A stretch of DNA of 64,000 nt from NCBI GenBank assembly GCA_023701135.1, contig JAMPXP010000004.1, positions 124,001 to 188,000 of the forward strand. The letters run 5' to 3'. The notes beneath the pieces are model-generated. The model did not search any database. It was not told where the DNA came from and worked only from the letters and a program-made list of their open reading frames with translations. The position numbers were made by a program, and so were the translations under genes. Positions 28,409 to 37,775 of the stretch are shown in pieces (position 1 is the stretch's first letter; each line of letters starts with the position of its first letter). Source of the stretch: Desulfobacula sp. GTDB taxonomy: Bacteria > Desulfobacterota > Desulfobacteria > Desulfobacterales > Desulfobacteraceae.

Positions 28409-31400
28409 GTTTCAATCCACGCTCCGCAGGAGGAGCGACCCAGGCATTGGTTCAGCTTTACAATTTTGAGATGGTTTCAATCCACGCTCCCGCGGGGGGA
28501 GCGACTTGGGCAAAATCAATCAGTGTTTCAAGTCCTACAGTTTCAATCCACGCTCCCGCGGGGGGAGCGACATCAATCACCAGTAAGTCGCATTCAGCCA
28601 ACTCTTGTTTCAATCCACGCTCCCGCGGGGGGAGCGACGCGGTCCTCAACCGTTACCGGCCCGGCATACCCGGTTTCAATCCACGCTCCCGCGGGGGGAG
28701 CGACTAGGACCCGAGACAATGCCGAAGGCTTTCCGAAGGTTTCAATCCACGCTCCCGCGGGGGGAGCGACTCATAATCCGGATGGCTTTATCCTGGATCT
28801 CAAGTTTCAATCCACGCTCCCGCGGGGGGAGCGACATTAAAAAGGTGGGAGAGTTTTGACAGAACGTATCGTTTCAATCCACGCTCCCGCGGGGGGGGCG
28901 ACCAAAATGTTCGATCAGCAGATCAATGGCGGTATTGTTTCAATCCACGCTCCCGCGGGGGGAGCGACGGGATTGTCTGAGAGGTAGGCGATTTGGGATG
29001 CGGTTTCAATCCACGCTCCCGCGGGGGGAGCGACTCAGCCATGCATTATTTGTTATGAATTGCCATCCGTTTCAATCCACGCTCCCGCGGGGGGAGCGAC
29101 AATTTTATTAACGATATCAAAAGGATTTTTTTATGTTTCAATCCACGCTCCCGCGGGGGGAGCGACAAATGATAAATTTGAACCAGGCATATAAAAACGC
29201 TGTTTCAATCCACGCTCCCGCGGGGGGAGCGACGCATATGACATCCCCTTAAACGGGGGGCACGTTGTTTCAATCCACGCTCCCGCGGGGGGAGCGACTA
29301 ATTACACCAACAATCTTTCCGACATATCCCACGTTTCAATCCACGCTCCCGCGGGGGGAGCGACAAAAGCCGGTATTGTTGGCGCTGTTTTATTCCTTGT
29401 TTCAATCCACGCTCCCGCGGGGGGAGCGACATAAAACGGCAAAGGAGATGTAGTGCCTGCACCGTTTCAATCCACGCTCCCGCGGGGGGAGCGACATGAG
29501 TGTGCCGCCGTATTGGTCAGGGTTACAAGTTTCAATCCACGCTCCCGCGGGGGGAGCGACTCATGCCATTATTACCATCAATGACCGGATGGTCCAGTTT
29601 CAATCCACGCTCCCGCGGGGGGAGCGACACGCCGTTGTTTGGTAGCCTTCACTTTCCAAGTCAGTTTCAATCCACGCTCCCGCGGGGGGAGCGACCACGG
29701 CATCGGTAAGGCCTATCCAGGGCGCCATGTTTCAATCCACGCTCCCGCGGGGGGAGCGACCATGCCTGATGCAGAACCAGCCCCGACACTAAAAGTTTCA
29801 ATCCACGCTCCCGCGGGGGGAGCGACTCAATCATATCCGTGATTGACAATGCCATGACCGGTTTCAATCCACGCTCCCGCGGGGGGAGCGACGAAGCAAA
29901 GATGTGGCAAGAATATTGGGTATAAGGTTTCAATCCACGCTCCCGCGGGGGGAGCGACAATCGTCTGTCATTGGCACTCCTTGTTTTAATGTGTTTCAAT
30001 CCACGCTCCCGCGGGGGGAGCGACTGCCCTCTTAGGGGCGTCAACCCTGGCCCATTCTGTTTCAATCCACGCTCCCGCGGGGGGAGCGACTGAGTTTTTC
30101 GATATATGAGAAAACAGCTTCTTGGTTTCAATCCACGCTCCCGCGGGGGGAGCGACTTTCCTTTTCAAAATCAGCCTGGGTTGTCCCCTGTTTCAATCCA
30201 CGCTCCCGCGGGGGGAGCGACAAGACGGCCATCTTATCCTTGGAAATGGACAAAGTTTCAATCCACGCTCCCGCGGGGGGAGCGACAATATGCGCGGCTG
30301 TTGTTGCCTGGGAAAACGTGTTTCAATCCACGCTCCCGCGGGGGGAGCGACATTTCACCGAGATCGGGAACCATGCAGAGTTCTTGTTTCAATCCACGCT
30401 CCCGCGGGGGGAGCGACCACCGCTGTCAGCATTGTTTCCCGGCGCGGGGTAGTTTCAATCCACGCTCCCGCGGGGGGAGCGACGCTGAGTAAGATTTTTT
30501 TTCACCCATTTGACCATGTTTCAATCCACGCTCCCGCGGGGGGAGCGACAAGCCTATATCCTGGCAATGCTCTGACAAGGCTGTGTTTCAATCCACGCTC
30601 CCGCGGGGGGAGCGACCCTGATTATGTTGTCACAATGCGGAAACCAGGGGTTTCAATCCACGCTCCCGCGGGGGGAGCGACATCGTTCTCAGCCCGTTTG
30701 CCGGGATCGGATCGGTTTCAATCCACGCTCCCGCGGGGGGAGCGACGACGGCCTTGAGCCAGGATCTGTCTTGCCAGAGCGGTTTCAATCCACGCTCCCG
30801 CGGGGGGAGCGACGGACACCTGCAAGGCCTTTGACCTGCGCCGCAGGTTTCAATCCACGCTCCCGCGGGGGGAGCGACTGAAATGGCTGGCCTTGAAAAG
30901 ATATCAGAAGAGTTTCAATCCACGCTCCCGCGGGGGGAGCGACGCAAGAGCCTAAAGGGGCTTCTTATCTCCGGGTTGTTTCAATCCACGCTCCCGCGGG
31001 GGGAGCGACACCTTTGCAGATGTGGCAGGCCCGGAACACCGCTGTTTCAATCCACGCTCCCGCGGGGGGAGCGACCCGGCTCCTATGGGAAAGACATCAA
31101 GGGAACCGGTTTCAATCCACGCTCCCGCGGGGGGAGCGACTATCGTTCTCAGCCCGTTTGCCGGGATCGGATCGGTTTCAATCCACGCTCCCGCGGGGGG
31201 AGCGACGCCGGTGTCTAAAAACTCAGAATATGGGATGTTGTTTCAATCCACGCTCCCGCGGGGGGAGCGACCCGCACTGTTCTGAGCTTTTGACCCCTTG
31301 ACCGTGGTTTCAATCCACGCTCCCGCGGGGGGAGCGACCTCATCCCCGAGCCAGACGTGTACCGCCTCATTGCGTTTCAATCCACGCTCCCGCGGGGGGA

Positions 31401-32001
31401 GCGACGCAAACCCCATCGAAAGATTTTTTAAAGATTCTTGTTTCAATCCACGCTCCCGCGGGGGGAGCGACGTGAGATGTTCCGGGCCTGCTACATCTGC
31501 AAGGGGTTTCAATCCACGCTCCCGCGGGGGGAGCGACCGGTTCCCGGGGTCAATGGGATATTCGGTTACGGCGTTTCAATCCACGCTCCCGCGGGGGGAG
31601 CGACCGTTTCATTTTTATATATTCTCCTTCAAAAAATTGTTTCAATCCACGCTCCCGCGGGGGGAGCGACCCCCTACTTCACAGTCCCAGGAGATACGGG
31701 CCTGGTTTCAATCCACGCTCCCGCGGGGGGAGCGACTTCGGGCCTGTCTTGACCCATTCGTACCCAACCAGTTTCAATCCACGCTCCCGCGGGGGGAGCG
31801 ACCAGTTTCAAGCCGGTGCTTTTTCAGTCGTGCAAGGTTTCAATCCACGCTCCCGCGGGGGGAGCGACCGGATCTTCGGCGTACTCCCACGGATGGACTT
31901 AGGGTTTCAATCCACGCTCCCGCGGGGGGAGCGACGGCATCTTTTGTGGCTGCTGAATCTTGGGAGCCTGTTTCAATCCACGCTCCCGCGGGGGGAGCGA
32001 C
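28409..32001 (-). CRISPR. type I-C CRISPR array, 55 repeats / 54 spacers counted; repeat (crRNA sense) GTCGCTCCCCCCGCGGGAGCGTGGATTGAAAC, 32 bp
   Basis: Repeat GTTTCAATCCACGCTCCCGCGGGGGGAGCGAC every 65-67 bp on the plus strand. Leader/cas2 lie at the right end and the degenerate terminal repeat (28409-28439) at the left, so transcription is on minus. Confidence 0.99.
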
Positions 32002-32233
32002 TGTAATACACGTAAGCTTTTGATATCACATCTCTTTGACAACTCAAAGTGCGAACCCTATCGTTTTTTTTAAAAAGAACGTTCAGATTGTCAAAGAGCA
32101 ATACAACATATTTAATAATATTAATCGATTAACCCTGTTGCGAACCTGATGAACCTATTATCAATACAGACCAATCATATATACAGCATTGATCCGGTTT
32201 TGGATTAATGCCGGCTTCAGGTTCGCACATGGC
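32002..32233 (-). promoter_or_regulatory. CRISPR leader (AT-rich, with inverted repeats)
   Basis: Between cas2 stop and first repeat; CTCTTTGACAA/TTGTCAAAGAG and TGCGAACCTGA/TCAGGTTCGCA inverted pairs. Confidence 0.8.
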
Positions 32234-32536
32234 TTAAACGATCAAAGGCCCTTCCAGATCAACGGCTTTTTTAGCCCCAATATGTTCAATCCTGTTTTTC
32301 CAGTTTGAACCCAGAAAATAAAACCTCAAACTGTCTGTTCCGGGAATTATTTCATCAATCAACCGCTGCCTGAGCACTGTCCATTGGGCAGGGTCCACAT
32401 TGCATTCAAAAACCGAAAACTGAACCCGCTGTCCATAATCCTTACAGGCCCTGGCAACGCGCCGCAGCCTTTTCTTGCCGTTTTCATTTATGGCAACATC
32501 ATAACTGACCAGCACCATCATGGGCCTTACCTCCAA
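32234..32536 (-). CDS. cas2: CRISPR-associated endonuclease Cas2
   Basis: MVLVSYDVAINENGKKRLRRVARACKDYGQRVQFSVFECNVDPAQW. Confidence 0.97.
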   Translation of the reverse strand: MEVRPMMVLVSYDVAINENGKKRLRRVARACKDYGQRVQFSVFECNVDPAQWTVLRQRLIDEIIPGTDSLRFYFLGSNWKNRIEHIGAKKAVDLEGPLIV

Positions 32537-33558
32537 AAAAAAGACGGATACCCGTCCAGGTCATTCCGCATATACCGGTTCATCAAGAGGGCCTGAATAT
32601 AAAAAAGCTGCCCGATCATCACCTTTTCATCAATAAATGGATGCAGGATCTCATCCTGCTTTCTTTTCTGATAGGCCATCAAAACCTTTTTCCTGCCCTC
32701 GTCTTGCATATAGACGGCCATGGAATCCTTTCTAAAAAAATCCTTCCGGGTCACCTGGCCCAGATTGATCAGGGTCAGGGCCAGACGGTCCGCAAGAAAG
32801 GGCCGGAATTCCTCCATCATATCCAGGGCAAGGCCCGGCCGCCCCGGCCTGTCCCGGTGAAGGAATCCCACCGCCGGGTCAAGACCCACACATTCAAGCG
32901 CTGACCGGACATCATGCATAAGAATCGTATAGAGAAAGGACAACAGGCAATTGACCTCATCCAGCGGTGGCCGTCTGTTTCGGCCGTTGAATGAAAAATC
33001 CTCTTTCTGGGAGGTGATCAGATGATCAAAGACGCTGAAATAATTTGCCGCCGCATCCCCTTCAATCCCGCGGATCACGTTCAGCGGCAGGGTCTCTGAA
33101 ATCTCCTTCAGTGTCCGGCCCAACCTTTTCACAACCTGCTCCACAGGGTCGGCAGCAATTTTATCCCCATGGTCCCGGAGCGACCGCTGTAGTACCTTCC
33201 GGCAGTTTGATATTTTGGCCGACAGGATGGAAGCGGCTATTTCCGATGACATATCTTCCTGGTCCGCCCGCCGGTACTGTTCGCGGCGGACAAGGACATT
33301 CCCCGAAACCGGCCCCTTGATCCGCGCCAGAAACCGCCCATATTGGGTCAGAAAGCTCACGGCAACATCCTTTTCAGCGCAGAACCCCATGAGAAAAGGG
33401 CTCATCATCACATTGCCAAAACAAACGATCCCGGAAACGGTATGGATCGGAAGGCGGAGCTTCGCCTCCCTTTCCACCGAGACCACGATGGTTTCTCCTT
33501 CCTTGGAAAGATAGCTGCCCTGGGTGGTCACAAAGAGGGTGTTTAAAAGTTTTTTCAT
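32527..33558 (-). CDS. cas1: CRISPR-associated endonuclease Cas1 (type I-C)
   Basis: LLNTLFVTTQGSYLSKEGETIVV; NRRPPLDEVNCLLSFLYTIL; GFLHRDRPGRPGLALDMMEEFRP. Confidence 0.97.
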   Translation of the reverse strand: MKKLLNTLFVTTQGSYLSKEGETIVVSVEREAKLRLPIHTVSGIVCFGNVMMSPFLMGFCAEKDVAVSFLTQYGRFLARIKGPVSGNVLVRREQYRRADQEDMSSEIAASILSAKISNCRKVLQRSLRDHGDKIAADPVEQVVKRLGRTLKEISETLPLNVIRGIEGDAAANYFSVFDHLITSQKEDFSFNGRNRRPPLDEVNCLLSFLYTILMHDVRSALECVGLDPAVGFLHRDRPGRPGLALDMMEEFRPFLADRLALTLINLGQVTRKDFFRKDSMAVYMQDEGRKKVLMAYQKRKQDEILHPFIDEKVMIGQLFYIQALLMNRYMRNDLDGYPSFFWR

Positions 33559-34188
33559 TTATTCCATCATCTTTTTCAAATAGGTCTTCACCGACTTGCT
33601 CTGACAGACACGGGGCATGCAGAAATCCAGAAACGAACAGCTTTCACATTTTTTATCATAGACCGGTTCCGGCGTTATTCTGTCCCGGATCATGACTTGC
33701 AGCCGCCGGGCCGTATCCATGGTTTCCGCCCTGAGTTCAGGCGTCAATAAAACCTGCTGCCGCCTGCGTGTTTTTCCGTAAAACAAAGCCCCCTCCGGAA
33801 TCCGGGTGTGATACATTTCCTCAAGACACAGGGCCTGGGCGCAGAGCTGGACCTTATCACTATTGTCTTGCTTGGGTTTTCCCCGTTTATACTCCACCGG
33901 ATAAGGGGCCCATGTCCCGGCCGCCTTATCCGTCAGATGAAATTCCACCACATCGGCCTGGCCCACCAGCCCCAATTCATGACAGACAAGATGAAGCCCA
34001 TATTCGATCCGGACCGATCCCCGGTCCCGTTCACCACCCTTGTCCACCCGTTCATGCATCACCCTGCCCTCGGCCGTGAATTTATTTTCAAACCACTGCC
34101 GCTCCACATGGATGAGAGCGCACTGCCTGGGGCAGAAAAGGTAGTGCTGGAGGGCGGAGAGGGGGAGAAGATCAGGCTCCTCTATCAT
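33559..34188 (-). CDS. cas4: CRISPR-associated exonuclease Cas4
   Basis: LSALQHYLFCPRQCALIHVE; YPVEYKRGKPK; C-terminal CxxC...C cluster CESCSFLDFCMPRVC. Confidence 0.97.
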   Translation of the reverse strand: MIEEPDLLPLSALQHYLFCPRQCALIHVERQWFENKFTAEGRVMHERVDKGGERDRGSVRIEYGLHLVCHELGLVGQADVVEFHLTDKAAGTWAPYPVEYKRGKPKQDNSDKVQLCAQALCLEEMYHTRIPEGALFYGKTRRRQQVLLTPELRAETMDTARRLQVMIRDRITPEPVYDKKCESCSFLDFCMPRVCQSKSVKTYLKKMME

Positions 34189-34202
34189 GATATGTCATCC
34201 CA

Positions 34203-35297
34203 TTATTCTTTCTCAATGGAAATGCCCAAAGGCAATTTATCTTTATCGATATTAAACCAATAATCGCCAAAGCTTCGAGCCGGTTTGGTTTCATCTTTCC
34301 GTTTGATTGATATAAGGTCAAACAAGGAATGGGCAGATGCATTTCCAAGTGCAGAATCATGCTTAAAGACAACAAGTCTCTGGGTTGACATCAGCCCCCG
34401 TGCGGCAGACCGGTCATGCTCAAACATATTGGTCAATGAACTCCAAAGCAAGGAAAGATCATTTTCATTAAAACCTGTCTGGGCTGCCAGATGGGGAGAA
34501 ATGAACCCATAGGCAACATAAACGCCATAAGGCACGGTATTTTTCCGGCCCATGGTCCGGTTGTCGCCTTGCTGCTTTTCCGCTTCAGCCTCTGTGGCAA
34601 CAGCCATACGGGTAATGGAGTGTTCCAGGGTCACAACCGGCTCCACAGAGCGGCCAAAGGTCATCTGGACAGGACCACGGACTTGGCCGCAGTTTGGCGC
34701 TGATTTCAGCGAAAGAACCGCCCCGAATGTCCGTATATCAAAATATTTTTTGCACATTTTCTGACGGCCTTGAATAGTTTCATCAGAAGTTGGCTTGCGA
34801 GGCTTGGCGTCTTTCAATGCGGCACTAATAAGTTTAGAAGTTTCTTTACTGAGTTTTTCTTCTTTCACCCATTCTTTGATCATTTTTTTATCGGCATCTG
34901 CTGCGACAATAAGCACTCCGCCATCTTCATCTTCATTTTCAATATAAGAAAGCCCTTCGGGTAAAGTAAGTTCATTAAATATTTCCATCATGTTTTGCGG
35001 AATGAGTTTGCGAGATTCTTCGCCAGTATCAATTCCAAGCTCTTTAAAAACTTCAAAATGCGCCCGGCCAAGGACAGCTTTTTCCTTAATATAAATATCA
35101 TTATTTCCAACAGCCTCATTGGTTATTTGAACATAATTTCGAACTTTCCGTTTAAGGCAAACATCAGTAACCAGTCCATGCCCTGTCTCCGGATCAATAC
35201 GGGGAAGGTTGCCAGCATCTGGATCACCGTTTGGATTTCCATCTTTCACGTCAAAAACAAGTGCAAAATCATATCTATTGCTTATCGGGTTGTTCAT
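34203..35297 (-). CDS. cas7: type I-C Cas7 (Csd2)
   Basis: [50 protein letters not shown]. Confidence 0.97.
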   Translation of the reverse strand: MNNPISNRYDFALVFDVKDGNPNGDPDAGNLPRIDPETGHGLVTDVCLKRKVRNYVQITNEAVGNNDIYIKEKAVLGRAHFEVFKELGIDTGEESRKLIPQNMMEIFNELTLPEGLSYIENEDEDGGVLIVAADADKKMIKEWVKEEKLSKETSKLISAALKDAKPRKPTSDETIQGRQKMCKKYFDIRTFGAVLSLKSAPNCGQVRGPVQMTFGRSVEPVVTLEHSITRMAVATEAEAEKQQGDNRTMGRKNTVPYGVYVAYGFISPHLAAQTGFNENDLSLLWSSLTNMFEHDRSAARGLMSTQRLVVFKHDSALGNASAHSLFDLISIKRKDETKPARSFGDYWFNIDKDKLPLGISIEKE

Positions 35298-35340
35298 GCT
35301 TGACTCCTTATATATTTATTATTCTGTTAATCTTTAAGTT

Positions 35341-37059
35341 TCAGGAAAAAAACTTTTGCATCTGGTGATAATAACCAACTGCAAAACGGCCTTGATCATC
35401 AATTGTTAAGTGTGAAGGAAATGATGTTTCTGCCTCTACTCCATCGATAATCTGCGATAATAGTTTTTCAAAGAAGATTTTACGTCCTTTATTATCAAGT
35501 TTTGAAAGATGATGATTTTTCAATCTCATCAAATTTCCGAATACTGTGCTTGGTGTTCCTGAGGCTGCCCCATAGAAACGGTCACGAATAGTAGCGTTGA
35601 TTCCAGGGTTGGCCTCCTGCTGGATTTTCTCAAGCGTGGCAAAAAGCCTCCCCAGCCTATACCCTATGTTTGTATTATTTTCATCCAAACTCATATTAAG
35701 TTCCTCCTTGATTTGTTGGTTTTTAAACCGGGTTGATCTGTTTATACAAGCTTTGATCAAGGCTGCGCGAGGATATGTGACTTCATGCTCTGCCCGGATA
35801 CGTCGAATAGTTGCCTGTAATAATGTGTTTGGGTATGGCAAGCCTTGAAGAATCGCTCGTATAGTTTCACCTGCAAGATTTGGAGGGATGTTATCTGCTT
35901 TTCCCTGAACCGCTATGGAAACCAAAAGCCGAAAAAGAGATAGAACATTCTTATCCCTTGGACTATGAACAATGCTTACGTCTTTAAAATGTTGGCTGAT
36001 CTTTTGGGATATACCAGACACAGTATCAATGATCCAAAAACGGATTGATATCCTTGAGGAATTTGGAGAAAGACCAAGAACATAAAACTTTTTTTTATCA
36101 TTGTTATTGTTCAGATATGTTCCATTTTCAATCGACTTGAAAAGGCTTTCAACAGCTTTAACACCTTGGTCAGGGTCATCTTCTGGCGGCTCTCCAAATA
36201 TATCAGGGAGTTGCTTTTCAAGTTCACAGTCTTTTTCACTCCAAAATACCATAGTTGCGTCTCCGGCCAGCATCCGTTGAGTAGAGTCTATTGAAAGAAG
36301 ATGATTCAAGGCTGTGGTGTATGCGAAAGCTGCTAAGCGCCCAATTGGAGAATTATAATTTTTCTCTTTCCCATATGATCGAAATGATTCTAAATTGAAC
36401 GCTACGAGAGAACGTTCGGCTTTTTGGTCATTTCCATATATTCCTTTGATGGGAGCTTCTAATCTAACAATCTCATCGTTGTTACCTGTAACCAGGCATG
36501 TTCCATTAACAGAATCGGGACGCTTTTTTGTGTTGATTATTTCGCGTATTTCAGGATCGTTGGTAATAGGGCCAACACCTTGAAATGATATGAGAAGGTT
36601 TTTATTAATTGATAACGCCTCTTTCCAAACCACATCTTTCTTTAAACTTTCACGGTGATCTGTCTTGGCAAATTTTAATGCTGCCATAATTTTTTTATGT
36701 TCTTGCCCGAGTTTTGATATTTGTTGTTGAAAAGCTAAATGCTGTTCATGTACCCTTTCAGGGTCTGGGTTCGGTTTGCTTTTAGTTGGGACCGGGATTC
36801 CAAATACATACTCGATATTTTCCCAGAAAAGATTAGATTTAATTCCATTACCCTTCTTTTCACCAAGTGAAGGCACAAGATACATATGCCCTCGCTTTGA
36901 CTTTCCCTCCCTTGTGTCTTGGATCGAGCAAAAATTACCATTTTCAGAAATTATTACAAGAAAGGGGATTTCTTTCCATTCCCAACCGTAAGGAGCAATT
37001 CCAGATTTAGGATCAGCCGTTTTTCGATGATAGTATTCCTCGAGTGATTGAAGTATCAT
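35341..37059 (-). CDS. cas8c: type I-C Cas8c (Csd1)
   Basis: LQSLEEYYHRK...IAPYGWEWKEIPFLVII; position between cas5 and cas7; SFQGVGPITNDP; YRLGRLFATLEKIQQEANPGINATIRDRFYGAASGTPSTVFGNLMRL. Confidence 0.96.
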   Translation of the reverse strand: MILQSLEEYYHRKTADPKSGIAPYGWEWKEIPFLVIISENGNFCSIQDTREGKSKRGHMYLVPSLGEKKGNGIKSNLFWENIEYVFGIPVPTKSKPNPDPERVHEQHLAFQQQISKLGQEHKKIMAALKFAKTDHRESLKKDVVWKEALSINKNLLISFQGVGPITNDPEIREIINTKKRPDSVNGTCLVTGNNDEIVRLEAPIKGIYGNDQKAERSLVAFNLESFRSYGKEKNYNSPIGRLAAFAYTTALNHLLSIDSTQRMLAGDATMVFWSEKDCELEKQLPDIFGEPPEDDPDQGVKAVESLFKSIENGTYLNNNNDKKKFYVLGLSPNSSRISIRFWIIDTVSGISQKISQHFKDVSIVHSPRDKNVLSLFRLLVSIAVQGKADNIPPNLAGETIRAILQGLPYPNTLLQATIRRIRAEHEVTYPRAALIKACINRSTRFKNQQIKEELNMSLDENNTNIGYRLGRLFATLEKIQQEANPGINATIRDRFYGAASGTPSTVFGNLMRLKNHHLSKLDNKGRKIFFEKLLSQIIDGVEAETSFPSHLTIDDQGRFAVGYYHQMQKFFS

Positions 37060-37754
37060 CCCCTCACCTCCCCAGTATTAGTTCGATCCGGCACATAGAT
37101 CACACCGCTTTTTAACTCCGGCCTGAAAAACATGGGTTTGATATCCTCTAGGTCGGAAAAATCCATATCATAGAGCATCCAGCCAAGATCCCGGTTTTCA
37201 TTGATGGGGGTTGCCGGTTCAATTTGAGGATTTACCAAACGGAAATGAGCAGAAAATTCCCGGCAGCCCAGGTAGGGCTGATTGAAACACTGGCCTTTCT
37301 TTGCCCGCCGTTCAAACATGGCTGCGTATTTGGCCTGGGTTTCATCTTCCCGAATCTTTTCTTCTTCGTTATTCTCCAGATATTCCGGTACAGGATTAAA
37401 AACCTTGCTACGCATTTCAAGCGGAATGAATTCAAATTCGGCAAAAAGCCTGTACTTAACATCACGCAAAAAAAGCCCGGCCCTTTGCTGCCTGTCATCT
37501 TCAATAAAAATTTGTTTTTTCCCTATTGATGCTTTTGAATGAACTTCATTCCGCCTTACAGAAATCCATCGAATGGGCGAAAGCACTTCGATTCGTTTTA
37601 TTTGCCAGAAGATGGCAGGTTTCCAAAGGATGGCATCGAAAATGGCGCGGGCGGCTGATGGGGTTATCACATCATAGCTGACCCGCTCCACCTTCATTTC
37701 CGGTCGGGTGAAGCAGGCATAGGGCCCGCTCACCTCCAAGCAAAATCCTTTCAT
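37056..37754 (-). CDS. cas5: type I-C Cas5 (Cas5d)
   Basis: FCLEVSGPYACFTRPEMKVERVSYDVITPSAARAIFDAILWKPAIFW. Confidence 0.96.
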   Translation of the reverse strand: MKGFCLEVSGPYACFTRPEMKVERVSYDVITPSAARAIFDAILWKPAIFWQIKRIEVLSPIRWISVRRNEVHSKASIGKKQIFIEDDRQQRAGLFLRDVKYRLFAEFEFIPLEMRSKVFNPVPEYLENNEEEKIREDETQAKYAAMFERRAKKGQCFNQPYLGCREFSAHFRLVNPQIEPATPINENRDLGWMLYDMDFSDLEDIKPMFFRPELKSGVIYVPDRTNTGEVRG

Positions 37755-37775
37755 GGTTCACCTCTCTTTGTTTTA

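Noticed and set aside
28229-32023. Many ORFs on both strands reading FQSTLPRGERQ / FNPRSRGGSD / SIHAPAGGAT / SLPPRERGLK
   Set aside because: These are translations of the CRISPR repeat in different frames, not proteins.
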